64,000 bases of DNA from Promerops cafer (taxonomy: Eukaryota > Chordata > Aves > Passeriformes > Nectariniidae). The stretch lies in contig VZSE01002207.1 in NCBI GenBank assembly GCA_013398275.1, positions 772,889 to 836,888 on the forward strand, given 5' to 3'. Numbering within the stretch: position 1 is the stretch's first letter; every line of letters begins with the position of its first letter. Below, piece by piece: positions 36,385 to 48,022 of this stretch. The notes under the pieces are model-generated. The model did no database searches. It saw only the letters and a list, made by a program, of their open reading frames with translations, and was not told the origin of the DNA. Made by a program: the position numbers and the translations under genes.

Positions 36385-38550
36385 GACTTTTTGGAACAGG
36401 TTTTCATGAAGCTCTTCATAGCAGCCACCCTGAGGTGCTCCTTGCCAGGGGGCTTTCCACATGGAGCTGGATGTGCTCCCATCACAGGAGGGACCCTCAG
36501 CAGGGGTTGGTTCATGAGCTGCTCTGTGGTGGGATTGCTTTTGGGCTGGTCCCAGGTGGTTTTCACACTCTCTCTCATGACAGGACTCCTGGATTTGCAC
36601 TTCCAGTCTTGATCCAGAGCAGGGGCCATGTTATGGGAACTTCAAGTTACTCCATGGGTGGCATGGACCAGCCTCACCAGAAGACAAAAACACAGGGGTG
36701 TTAAAAAGGGTGATAATCCAGCCATTCTAGAGACAATACCTTGATATTTGTGTGATATTTAAAACCTCTGGTAGCAGCCTGGCCACAAAATGGCAGACAT
36801 GGCCAAGGTGTCCCACATTTTCCAGTCATCCCTGCCTATCCTAAGGGAGCCAAAGCAGCTGCCAAAATTTAAGGCATCTGTCAGGTTGTTTAATTCTGTG
36901 TTAGAAGGACTGACTAATACATAGATGGTTGGAAAAAATCCTTTCTGAGTGTTCTGAGTGGCAATGTGCTTCCTTTGGCTGCAGCTGTGGATCTGGGTCT
37001 TCTCTTACCCCAAGAAAGGGTGGAATTTGTCCATCAAAGCTGCTACAGCAGGAAAATACCAAACAGAGACAGACCCAGCGAGGAAGAGGATGGACCTAGC
37101 AAAGGTGCAGGGAACTGGGCTGAGGAGAAGAGGAGCTTTGCCATTCAGGGGAGATGCAGAATTTACCACCTGCTACCACAGAAGTAATTAAACTGCACTC
37201 CAGAAATGGATAGTCCATCTCCAAGTGAGGCAAAACTGATCTTGCACAGATCAGTTCCGACCTGGAGAGTTATTACATCTCTCTGTTTCTAATTACACTT
37301 TTACCCAGTATGATGCCAACTCCAAAGGCAGAACCTGTGTCACTAAAGAACCTTTTCTTTGTGGGAACAATGATTAGTGGAGGCAATTATTTCTCATGAG
37401 AAATTTTGGAAACAATTCCCTTTTCTATCTGAAGCACCTATCATTATTTGACCGTAAAAAAAGGGAAGAACTTTGAGAACTAAAACTGAGATTTTTTTTT
37501 AATTTCTACGATAAATATTCAATTTGAGATAAGTCTTTAATAAGACTTTTACCCAAAAATGGCAATTTTAAAGGGAAGGAAGTACTGTAGGGGTTTTCTG
37601 TGCGTAGCTGTAAAGTACCAAAAGAAACAGAAGCACCGACAAATTTTTTATATCTGTCCAAAAAGTTGGTTGGATTTTTTTCATAGACATATTTTGATTA
37701 AGAAGTTGAAGTAGGCACTTGACTTACACACCGTGCACCTCTCCAGAGATCTGTCTCTCCAAGGCTTTGGTCAATGCACACCTGCTCAGGTGGAACAATG
37801 CTGCTGTGACAGTGACACCAGTGATGGTCACACGCCCATCAGAGCAGGCTGGTTATAGCAGGTGGAACCCCATGCACAGCTGTCCAGGACTATAAATCCT
37901 CCAGGATTTATAAATCCCAATCAAGCTGGTCCCTTGAGCACCTTGACTAAACATCTCAAAGTGTCATCTTCATCCCCTTCCTCCCACAGCAGAAGTGTGT
38001 GTTCATGGCTGGAGCTGCAGCCACCAGCTCAGTGAGTGACTTGTTGCACATGGGGTGTCTCTGGTCACCTGTCCAGCCTCACAGACAGGTCCACAGTGGT
38101 GGTTTCTACTCAGGAACCTGCTGTAGTTTGGGGCCTTGGCCTGTCCAGTGAGCTGTGTTTGAGGGGAGGAGATGAGTAAAGTGCAGATGCTTTTTGGGGT
38201 GACTTGGATGTGCTTTTGGAATGCACATGAGAGATGTTTCACTCCACATGTCAGGACAAGGGCTCTGGGCTTTGGTCTTGACTCAAGTCAAATGTCAACA
38301 GGAGAGACCCCAATCTTAAAGCCTCGTGTTTAAAATGGACATTTCCAAACATGTCACTACCACAGTGTCTGTTCATTTATTTACTGAAAAGTGCTTTCTG
38401 GCCCTGGTTTGTGCTGGGACAGGGTGAGGGGATGTGCGGTGACCCTCTCTGCCACATCCCTGCAGAAGGACCTGGGCAGGTATCTCTGGGCCATGGTCTC
38501 CAAAGGTGACACCTCTGCAGGAAAAGCAGCTGCAGAAGGGACACTGGTGA
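36385..38550. other. Unique non-coding stretch
   Basis: No gene recognised. Open frames (143 codons plus at 36273-36704; 157 minus at 38373-38846) have no recognisable domain. Confidence 0.5.
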
Positions 38551-38555
38551 CTCCC
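38551..38555. repeat. Left target-site duplication of solo LTR
   Basis: CTCCC directly before the LTR start, matched by CTCCC at 39242-39246 directly after its end. Confidence 0.75.
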
Positions 38556-39241
38556 TGTGATGGCTTGAGCCAAGAGAGTGACCTGCAGTAATGTCACCAT
38601 ATAAAGGAGTGGAGTGAACAGAGGAAGATGAGGAGGGTGTGGTGGTGCCCCTGTCTTCAGGGAGAAGAAGAGCTCTGTTCTCGAGACCCTCGGCCCCAGG
38701 GGATGAGAAAATGGGGGGGACTGTTGTCCCAAAAATGAGACATGGTTGTTTTTAGGTACTTGGCAAAGCATCCTTGAAGAACCCTGAGCAGTTTCGGTCC
38801 ATGGACGGTGGTGAGAGCACTGTACATGGAAGGAGGATGTCACCATGGCAGAGTTTCTCCCGGCGGTGCCGTGTGTGACATGGAAACATGGGAAGTTACA
38901 ACCCTGTTTGGTGGGGAGGACTGTGGTACAAGAGAGACTCCTCTCTCCCCTGATGGACTGAGAATTGATTATCAGAGTGTTGGTAACTTGATCAGGCTTC
39001 CAAAGTTTTGTCTCACTGTGTTTTGGTAGAAATTGGGTGAGAGGAAGAGGAATGTTTGGAAGGTTTTCATTCTGTTTCTGTTATTTTAGTGTAGGTTAAT
39101 AAAGTTTTAAAGAGTTTTTTCCCTCTCTTTCTAAGCTTGAGCCTGCTCTGCTCTGTTCCTGGTCACATCTCACAGCAGTTAGTTGAAGAAAATATATTTT
39201 CATGGGGGACACTGGCATTGGGCCAGCGTCAAACCATGACA
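38556..39241 (+). mobile_element. Solo LTR, ERVL-type endogenous retrovirus
   Basis: A 686-bp element starts TGTGATGG and ends CCATGACA, so the ends are inverted repeats matching at 7 of 8 bases. The insertion is flanked by the 5-bp direct repeat CTCCC, the duplication length typical of ERVL (class III). An AATAAA signal at 39098-39103 lies about 140 bp before the end, followed by T-rich and C/T-rich sequence, which fixes the plus orientation. No gag, pol or env remnant lies on either side, so it is a solo LTR. The family name is inferred from resemblance to songbird ERVL LTRs. Insertion so close to the CpG island could place LTR regulatory DNA beside it. Confidence 0.82.
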
Positions 39242-39246
39242 CTCCC
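39242..39246. repeat. Right target-site duplication of solo LTR
   Basis: CTCCC directly after the terminal ACA of the LTR, identical to 38551-38555. Confidence 0.75.
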
Positions 39247-39360
39247 CCATTCCACCCAGAGCTCCAGCTCTCCGTCACACCCCCTGCTCCTCGGCTGGTT
39301 TGTTGGTGAACCCTCCACAACCCATTTTGGGTATTTCCCACCCCTGTGTCCCCGTGCCAC

Positions 39361-40080
39361 CAGCGCAGGTCCCACCAGCAGCCTGATGGCCGGCAGGAAG
39401 GTCCTGTCCGCGGGGCACTCTCCGGGAGAAGGTGCCTCCCATCTCCTTGTGCCCCCCGCGTTCCCAGCGACAATTAGAGGGTGGTGATTAGAGGGTGCAC
39501 GCAGGACCAGGACCGGTGGCTCGGTGGCGTCAGGCGGTGACGAGGCGCTCCTGCGAAGCGCTCAGCGCTGCGGTTCCTCACGGCCCGCCTTGCCACCGAG
39601 GGCAGCGCTCCGCCTGGCATTGTTCTGCCCCCTGATCTCGGTCGGGTGCTCTTTGCCGTCCAGATTCGTGGTCCTGACCATCCAGCTTTGATATTTATTC
39701 TGTGTCGGTCGATCGGGGCGGGGGGGCAGCTCTTTCCTGCCCCCTCCCCTTCTCTTCCCTTCAGCGCGGTGGCAAAACGCGCTGGATACAAGGAACCAAT
39801 CCCAAAACCGCTCCTGGGAGGGAAGGAGGGGAAAAAAAACCCAAAACCCAGAGAGTAACCGTGCAGCTGTATTTTATTGACTGGAAGTGGATGTGTCCCT
39901 CTCCCAACAAAGCCCTGGAAGGGGTCGGGGTGCCACCCCCGGGCTCCGCTCCCCGAGCGATGCTCGCACAGTCCCGCCCCACCCCTCGCACAAAAACTTC
40001 TGTGCTGTCGTATCACAGGACACGATAATCTCCCGTATCCCGTCCCGGTAACCCAGAAGCCGCCTCCCCCTAATATTTTA
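39361..40080. promoter_or_regulatory. CpG island without a recognisable gene
   Basis: By hand count, 39361-39780 (420 bp) contains 35 CpG dinucleotides at roughly 60% G+C, which puts observed over expected near 0.9. A second, weaker cluster follows at 39925-40064. The rest of the window is CpG-poor. CpG islands in birds usually mark promoters or developmental regulatory DNA. No TATA box, first exon or splice donor could be tied to it. The 180-codon minus frame across it is low-complexity and GC-driven. It could be the promoter of a non-coding RNA, an unannotated first exon, or an orphan island. Confidence 0.7.
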
Positions 40081-40084
40081 CATA

Positions 40085-40557
40085 TTCCCTAAATTCGTTT
40101 GCAAGGGGGCAGGAGAGGAGATAAGGGCGGTGAGTTGAGCCGAGTGGGAACTGCTGACTGACAAAGTGTGTAGTGCGGTACGGGTGCTTTCTGGCTCTCT
40201 AATTATCCTTTTCCTTCTTGACTCCAGTATCACATGTAGCCATGTGTAGAATCATAAAATAATTATGCAGTGTACAAGCTTTCTGGGAGCATGTACCACT
40301 GTTTTCCTAATTCTTTATCGCTCCCATTGATCGTGGCGTGTGTGCATTGATCCAAGTCGGCCATCTGGTTGGGGAAGATAAGCGTGCGAGTGTCTTTGCA
40401 TTGCACTGTCACTCAGGGAGGGGGGTACATTTTGGCTGTAGGGAATTACAGGGGCAGGATTAGCCCTCTTCCTAGGAGTAAACTGAATTTTAAATGCAGT
40501 GTTGCAGCTGCATGGACCATGTTGCTAACTTCTGGTTTTGCCCATAGACTGGGTGCA
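40085..40557. other. Unique stretch next to CpG island, possible conserved element
   Basis: Repeat-free AT-rich sequence with several homeodomain-like TAATTA/AATTAT words (CTAATTATCC near 40200; AATAATTATGCA near 40258) and a MEIS/TALE-like TGACTGACA near 40153. Such words are common by chance. Conservation is guessed from appearance only. Confidence 0.35.
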
Positions 40558-40578
40558 TTTATTATTATTATTACTATT

Positions 40579-40643
<65 letters not shown>

Positions 40644-40652
40644 TATTATTAT
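40558..40652 (+). repeat. Compound (ATT)n(GTT)n(ATT)n microsatellite
   Basis: A block of nine to ten GTT units (40580-40610) sits between ATT arrays, with single ACT interruptions on each side. It produces long Ile/Val or Thr/Asn shadow frames on both strands, not proteins. Confidence 0.95.
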
Positions 40653-43099
40653 CTTTTCCCTGCTTTCTGCCTTTGGAGATAGACAAATGCTTGCATTAAT
40701 TGGAGGAGAGAGAAGGGAAAAGCAGGAATGCCCTTCCCTGCACACACTGGACTTGTGAGTGGCTGCTGTGCTACAGGATTTCGAAATGGCAAAACCAGCT
40801 TTTAAACGCAGGCGAGAACCTGCAGGATTGAATGCATTTTGCAATAAGATTCATTGGTCCAAAGAGGAGAAAAAAAAAAAAAAAAGGATGAAGTTATCAG
40901 CCTATGACAGGAAATTATAGAGTAGATATTAATCAGCTCTCTTAACTTGGGCTAATCAAGACAAATAACCCTAATCACGCATTATCGGGATGTGTATGTT
41001 TAATAATCGGCAACAAAACAAGGGAGGTTTGGGGGTTTTTTTAATGAAATTCATTTATTTATTTTCCTGCCTGCAGGCCTTCCCCCTAACAATGGGCACA
41101 TCCTGCAGTGGCTTGAACTTGGCTGCAATATTTTCTGTTGACGGCCGTGCTGCGTGCGCGCGCTCGCACCCCTGGTCGTCCTTTTGTCAAAAATGTGGTG
41201 GTGGCCATTGTTGTCTCATATTCTGCAAATGTATGGAAGGTGCCTCAAAAGCCTTTCCTCTAAAATTGAACAATTCTGTCAAAAAAGATTAGTTCTATTT
41301 TGTCTGCTGCTTGCTGACTATTCATGAATGTAAAGAGAGAGGGCTTGGGTGTCATACTAAGTTGCTAAGGTGGCTGGCTTTCGGCTATTGACTTGAGGAT
41401 ACCAAACCAGAGCCTACAAAAGAGCAGCCAGAAGGAGAGGAGAGGACTGGTCTGCCATGTGTTTCAGCTATACCTTCTTTAGCTGCCCATTTATTCCTTT
41501 TGTTGCCACAACTTTTATTGTCATACAGTTGAAAAAAATGTTAGACACAGGCTTCAGGCTGCACCAAGCAGAAAAAAGGATTAGCATATCACTAGGATCA
41601 TCTTACACTGAACCAAATTCTTTTCAGGATGTATAATTAGTGAATACAGTCTTACCCCCCCCCCCCCCCCTTTTTTTTTTTTGAGGGCATGGGGGAGCCT
41701 ATGGATAAGGAAAATTAGCTCAGATCTCTGGGTAGGAAACAAGAAGAAAGGACAGAATAGAAAAAAGTTCTCTTATTTCAGGGAGGATTTTATAAAGGCT
41801 GGTTCATCATTTTAGCCTTCTGCATCAAGAAGCCTTTTGCACATTCACAAAATGTGTGGCAGTATCTTGTTAAGAAGAAAATATATATATTTTTTTTTTA
41901 CAATAATGTGAATCACCTTCCCCAAAGGGGGGCCAGGAGGAGAGAAATTGATTCCAGAGGTGGGCCCAGGCCTGAGCAGTTGGAGCTGGGCAGCCCCTGT
42001 CCCTGACAAGGGCTCAGCAGAAGATGTCATCCTGCAGGATGCATTACTTTTTTCCTCCTCACGGATGCTCCCAGCTCCCTTCTGCCATCTGGGAAGGACA
42101 CACTGCTCTGTGTACTGCAATAAAAAATGCTTGCATGTGTATGACTCAGTCACAGAACTGAAGTACGATAACTTGTATAAGCATTTTTAAAATAGTATGG
42201 CAGAATTAATGACATATTTTTTGTAATTATAGGCCATTTTCAGTGATGACAGAAACAGGTGTGAACCAAACAGCAGGACTGAGGGTTTAGGGTGTTCCTT
42301 GCCTGTACAGGAAACTCCCAGATGTGGGTGGTATTGATGGAACACACGCAGCCTTTGCTGGTTCTCCGGACAATTCAGCCCACAGATGCTTGGCCATGAA
42401 AATCTTTGATTGGAATTACATTTGCACCAGGGTGTGTTGCCTCTGCCTTGCTCTGGCTGGGGGGGAGGTGTGGTTCTGGAGGAAGATGAGGGTGAAGAGG
42501 AGGCTTTTGGCTTGGTGCACCCTAAGCAAAGCTCCCATGCGCATCCCGTTCCGTGCTGCCTCCAAAACTCAGCTGCACCTTTGCCCCCGAGAGATCCGGG
42601 TGTTCCCTGCTCCCGTCAGAGCAAAATTCGAGAGGAGAATTACCCTGGGAAGGAAACAGAGCTTCTTTTTCAGCTGAACGGCTGGTAATTTCGCCGCGTT
42701 TAATCACGCCGCACATTTGACATCATTGCCTTTTCAAACTGCTCAAACCAATTGTTCCACCAAACGAGCAATTGGACGTGAATATTCAGAAGCTGCTCTA
42801 GGGTGCTCGGCGGTAATTGGTCACATCACTCACATGGTCTCGTTCCCTTTTTGATGAGAAGAGGGTAGAAATTTGCTTCACGCGGATACTTAAACACCCA
42901 CACATAAAAATCTTATTTAGCACAAGTGTTGTTTGTTGGTTTTTGTTTTTTGGGTTTTTTTTTTCCTGGGGGCTTCTACAGCGGTGAAAATGTTCAGTAT
43001 TGGAGGGCAAAGGAGGGGAGCAAATGAAAGGGGAAGTCAATTAAAAGGGTGAATGCAGATGATGAAAATTGTTTCTGTTTTCATCCCACTCTTGGTGGG
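40653..43099. other. Unique non-coding stretch
   Basis: No gene recognised. It contains A18 (40868-40885), a short CpG-dense patch (about 41142-41182) and a C16T12 tract (41655-41682). Repeat-free sequence at 41300-41420 is another possible conserved element. Frames reach 117 codons without domains. Confidence 0.45.
41655..41682 (+). repeat. C16-T12 homopolymer junction
   Basis: Sixteen C followed directly by twelve T. Lengths are uncertain because such runs are error-prone. Confidence 0.9.
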
Positions 43100-43184
43100 A
43101 TGTGATGCTGGCTGGGGGTTGGAACGAGATGATCTTTAAGGTCCCTTCTAACCTGAACCATCCTGTGCTTCTATGATTCTATGA
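43100..43184 (+). mobile_element. CR1 LINE 3' tail fragment
   Basis: Sense CR1 end: GGGGGTTGGAACGAGATGAT, CTTTAAGGTCCCTTCTAACC, then a CTTCTATGATTCTATGAC tail with two clear 8-bp terminal units. Confidence 0.9.
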
Positions 43185-46100
43185 CAGAATACTCTGTGGC
43201 CAGGGGACAGGGATGAGGTTTAGGTTTAGGAGGAGGTCCCAGCTGCAGCTGCACCCATGTTTTCAGGCACCCAGAGCTCATAGTGGGAGGTGGTTGTGGC
43301 AAAGCAGATGTGAAGTTCAGGAGACCGAGCATGGAGTGTGGTCTGGGTAATTCATACACCATGGGGCTAACAAAAAACATTTCACAGCCAAGAAATACTT
43401 GAGGAGAAATTACCTGAGCCATTTAGGGGAATGATGCTGGATATTTTACAGCTGGGAGGGTCACACATATCGGTGGCCATCTGTGGTCCTTGCAGACCTC
43501 CTTGATTTCAGAGAGGATTTTTGGTAAGGGATGCCTGTGGAGAAGAGCACCAGGAAAAGGAACTGTGTCAGGCACTGTGACTTGTGATATTCTTCATATT
43601 GACACTGAACAGAGAGTGAAATTATGAACAGGGGTGACTTGAAAGCTATTCTTTATTTACAGTGTAAAATAGAAATATTGATGTTCCCCATACTGAAAAA
43701 AAATTACTCATAAAGGCCACTTTTTATTCATAAGGAGGAGATAACCCAGAATGTCTGGAGGAGTCCAAGGGTGTCAATTTTAGAGGCTGATTAATGTTCA
43801 CTATGAGGTAGCAGTTCATCGTACTCAACTCACATGTCCTCCTTCCTTCTCCTTCCAGAAAAACCTGGCTGACACAGGAGAAAGAGTAAATAAAAATCAG
43901 ACAACATTAAGGACGGGAACAGCAGACATTGGGATGTTTGCAATCTACCTCCTGTAATTTTGCAATCACATTTAAAATGCACTTCATTTGCAGATGACCT
44001 AATTTGCCCACACCTGGGGCTGGGCTCCTTGGTGGCAGCTAAAAAAAGAACATTCCAGCATTCCAGAGACCACCTTGGGGCGTTTGGTCGGGGCTGGAGG
44101 TGGATATCCATCCTCAGTGCTGGCTCTGCCTGTGGGTGTGTCGCCCTGAAGCCTGCAGGATATATTTTTTTTCTGTAAATAAATGCTGTTTAATAAGTAT
44201 TCCGTGTGCATTTTGTCATTAGGCTGATGCTATAGTGCCACGCGGACCCAACCTTGATTTATAAAGCTGTTAAAATGTTTGACCTTGTTCAAATAAAAGC
44301 CTCAAGGTTAATTACAACAAGCATTCCAGATACATTCTCTCTGTTCTGGTGGCCCTGATGATTTAGAGGAGGAAAGGGTAATAAATTCTCATCTTTTAAA
44401 AGTGACTGCAGTGCAGAAGTGCAAGAGTTTGCTTTTCTGCCATTTTCATGTTTTACCACACTTTGATACATGATATATTGAGTGATGATTAGTTGCCTCT
44501 TCCTTGGGAGCACTAGAAATTTGATATTTTTACTGAAGTATGATAAGAAGCATGTGAGAATGGAAAAAAAAAAAAAAAAGGGTTGTTGGGAATAAAGAGT
44601 TTGAGCTTTACTCCTGCATAGGATGTATCCATAATGAGGTAAACAAAGGCATTGTGGTTTTCTTTTTTCCCTTATTGCACAGAAAACAAATTTCACAAAA
44701 TAAAAACCAATTTAAGTTTCTTTTAAAAGAACTGGGAAATATTGAGGAAAGTTAATTGAAGCACATTCAAATTACAATAAACACATAGAGGCACAATTAT
44801 CTTCTTTTGACTAGTGTGTGGCTTAGAGATGTTTTTATCTTTTGTTTATTGCACTATTAAAAATATGGAGAGGCATCAAGAAAGGGTAGATAGCCGCCAT
44901 ATGGACTTACATATTTTCCCTATTTATATTTAAATAACTATCCATGAGAAATTATGCACAAATCGTGCAATAATTCCCAACTGAAATGACTGTTTAGAAA
45001 ATAAAAATTCTGAGGCACAATATTCTTTTCATATTAAATTGCCCATTTTCTGTACACCGTGTATGTTTGTACAATACCAAAAAAAAAAAAAAAGAAAAAA
45101 TGCTGCATTACAGCCCAATACAATTTGCTCACAATGCTAATGAAGATGGATAGAGGACATTGTAATATACAGGAGTAATTCATGAGCAGTGTGGGAAAAC
45201 AAGACAAACAGGCTCAGAAAGCCAGGGCATAATTTTTTGTTCCCATTTCCAAGAGTGAATGGTGGTAATTTTAATAACCTGCTGCTCTGACAGATTTAAT
45301 GACGCCGATTAACTTTCATTGCTTGATTCATGCCACGCTCACGTTCGGGGTGGAACTCTGGGCTTGCAAAGTTTGAGTGGCTGGGTTGAGGCAACTCAAA
45401 AGGAGCTCCTAGCACCCCCCAGAGAACTTGGCTGAGAGCCCGTGTTTGGGATGCCACCCTGCCCGTCAAGAGGGGAGTTTTGAGCCCATCTCTGTCCCAG
45501 TTTGCAGCAGAGACCCCTGTCCATGGACAGAGGGTTCTGGTGCCCACCAAAGGCCCCTGGATCACTCAGGTGCATCAATTCTGGCTTCACCTGAGGGCAG
45601 AAACACGAGTGATGTGTCTGATCGCGCGTCCTGATTAACCAGGACTGAGCCGTGAGCGCCAAGATCATTGTCACTTCTGATAAAACCCAGAAGAAGAAGC
45701 ACTTTTCCAGCAAAATATCCAGCTTCAATCTATACCTTCCCCTAAAAAAGGAAAGCTGTGATGTCTTTTGAATTCCTAAAAGGGGAGTGAAAACTTCCAA
45801 ATTAGATGGTATGTCCTTGCACGCTCAATACAAGTCAAACTTTTCTTGTCTGTCTGATGGTTCTAATAAATTAAATTTCATGATTCATTCAACATCTCTG
45901 CTGAACACCCTGAAATCAGTAACTTATAAATGTCTTGCTAAGCTGGACGAGACAGCTGTTTCTCCTCATTTGGGCCAGCTCAGCCTGGCACTGGGGGCTC
46001 CTCTCCCACCACACTCCTGGGGCCTCCTCCCCATCCAGACATCCTGAGCAAAGTCTTGCAGAATCAAATCTTGCAAACTGATTAACTGTGGGCATTTTAT

Positions 46101-47123
46101 CTGTATACATAAGTGTGCGCGTGTATATTTGTGTATATTTATGTATATTTATTGGGGAATGTCCTGCTGTGGCTTTAAGAGGGTGGTTTATTTATTTCTT
46201 TGAGAAGAAACTCTCCCAAGAAATGTTCAGGTCTGTCAGGAATAAGCAAAACGATTCAGAGTCTTTGATCTGAGTTTTATGGCTTGTTCCTTTTTAAAAT
46301 TTCATTAGATCCCCTCTTTGATGCTGCCTTGTAGATCGAAAGCCTTGCTTGCTGCATAAACTCCACTTTGTTACCAAGGAGTGTTTCTGGTTGGCATTTT
46401 GGGAATTACAGGGGCTCTGTAGTACGTAAAAAATAGAGAAAAGAGCTTTCAGCCCAGTGAAAAGTGAACTCCGTGGAGTGCTGCTGTCACACTCTTCTGG
46501 CAAAATACATCCCTGTGGTCCTGGTGCTGCTGATAAAGGTGTCTGCTCCGTGCTAAACTCTCAGTTTTCATCCTTTCCTTGTGCTTCCAACTCTCATTCA
46601 TATAATTCATGCCCAGCCTCTCCATCTGTTCACATCAGCTTGAATGTGGAGCCAGGGGAAAGCTGGAGCTGTAGTTAAATGCTCGTATGAGGGGCTGAAA
46701 GGTGGGATGGTGGCACCACACCAGGAGCTGAGATGTGCTTTTGTGCCACCAGCCAACACCACACCCAGCAGCCACCTCCTCACACAGGTGTGGGTGTTTG
46801 GAACAGCATCACTCAGAATGGTACAGAAGGATCTAGGGAAAAAATCAATTTCTGGTCTCACCCCTATAGCTTGGTACTGGCAGCACCAGAGTAGTTCCCA
46901 ATTGCCATCTGTAAAAAAAAAAAAGCCTCACAAACCTTTCCTCCCACATTTAATTAGCAGTTGGCAACAGTGTCACTGTAACCGTGGTGATCTAAAGATA
47001 TAAATGAAACAAATCTGGCATTAAGGAATAACATGGTTTAATCAACTGACTGATACCTTTTCATTTTAAAAACTTCCATGAAGCACAGTAGCATTCATTT
47101 TAAAAACTGAAAGGGCAGAAAAA
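43185..47123. other. Unique non-coding stretch
   Basis: No gene recognised. Simple tracts: A17 at 44563-44579, A15 near 45080, TGTATATTT-type repeat at about 46115-46152, A12 near 46914. AT-rich, repeat-poor DNA at 44860-45070 may be a conserved element. The 135-codon minus frame at 44289-44696 has no domain. Confidence 0.45.
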
Positions 47124-47292
47124 TTTGGCCGCAAGCTTTCTCATTTTTACTTCTTTTGAAAAAATAAGTATTTTATATTACTAATTTTTTCACTTCCTTT
47201 TGTTTCCTTTAATTTAATTTAATTTAATTTCATTTCATTTCATTTCATTCCATTCCATTTCATTTCATTTCACTTCCAACAAACTCCAGAAT
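47124..47292 (+). repeat. Contig end duplicated at 48023-48196
   Basis: From TTTGGCCGCAAGCTTTCTCA to CAACAAACTCCAGAAT, the end of the contig before the 531-N gap matches the start of the contig after the N at 48022. The differences are in the pentanucleotide array and a 5-bp indel beside it. Confidence 0.93.
47208..47272 (+). repeat. Pentanucleotide (AATTT)n then (ATTTC)n microsatellite
   Basis: AATTT units change to ATTTC units with two C-bearing ATTCC variants. It is the same locus as 48107-48172 in the overlapping contig, with a different unit count. Confidence 0.93.
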
Positions 47293-47823
47293 NNNNNNNN
47301 NNNNNNNNNNNNNNNNNNNNNNNNNNNNNNNNNNNNNNNNNNNNNNNNNNNNNNNNNNNNNNNNNNNNNNNNNNNNNNNNNNNNNNNNNNNNNNNNNNNN
47401 NNNNNNNNNNNNNNNNNNNNNNNNNNNNNNNNNNNNNNNNNNNNNNNNNNNNNNNNNNNNNNNNNNNNNNNNNNNNNNNNNNNNNNNNNNNNNNNNNNNN
47501 NNNNNNNNNNNNNNNNNNNNNNNNNNNNNNNNNNNNNNNNNNNNNNNNNNNNNNNNNNNNNNNNNNNNNNNNNNNNNNNNNNNNNNNNNNNNNNNNNNNN
47601 NNNNNNNNNNNNNNNNNNNNNNNNNNNNNNNNNNNNNNNNNNNNNNNNNNNNNNNNNNNNNNNNNNNNNNNNNNNNNNNNNNNNNNNNNNNNNNNNNNNN
47701 NNNNNNNNNNNNNNNNNNNNNNNNNNNNNNNNNNNNNNNNNNNNNNNNNNNNNNNNNNNNNNNNNNNNNNNNNNNNNNNNNNNNNNNNNNNNNNNNNNNN
47801 NNNNNNNNNNNNNNNNNNNNNNN
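47293..47823. other. Assembly gap (531 N)
   Basis: A run of N. The overlap of its left flank with 48023-48196 implies that the true sequence following 47292 is already present downstream, so this gap probably does not exist in the genome. Confidence 0.98.
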
Positions 47824-48021
47824 ATCCCCGTTGCCAGGATTCAAGAGTTACGGGTTTTATTTAGCAATTCATTATTTGGAAATTACCATGTATTTCTCTC
47901 CCCCTTGATAAATTTTATCTTTTCCACGGGAACAGAGTCACAGAATGGTTTGGGTTGGAAAGGATCCTAAAGTTCCTCAGCAATGGGGGATTTTTAGGCA
48001 AGGATCTGGGCACAGGATTCC
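47824..48021. other. Small misplaced contig
   Basis: A 198-bp contig starts ATCCCCGTTGCC and ends with 37 bp identical to the start of the contig at 48931. It therefore belongs directly before 48931, not before 48023. Confidence 0.8.
47934..47978 (-). mobile_element. CR1 LINE 3' tail fragment
   Basis: Reverse-complement CR1 end: AGTCACAGAATGGTTTGGGT, then TGGAAAGGATCCTAAAG. It is truncated within about 45 bp. Confidence 0.85.
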
Positions 48022-48022
48022 N
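48022..48022. other. Single-N contig join
   Basis: A lone N between two contigs whose ends match other contigs and not each other. Confidence 0.9.

Noticed and set aside
36117..36629. 170-codon minus frame as a gene
   Set aside because: About half of it is the reverse complement of a CR1 3' UTR, which is non-coding in the element.
39474..40016. 180-codon minus frame in the CpG island as a protein
   Set aside because: GC-rich DNA has few stop codons. The translation is Arg/Gly/Pro/Ser-rich without a domain. The island is better described as regulatory DNA.
40369..40844. Frames with long Ile/Val (plus) and Thr (minus) runs
   Set aside because: Both are translations of the compound ATT/GTT microsatellite.
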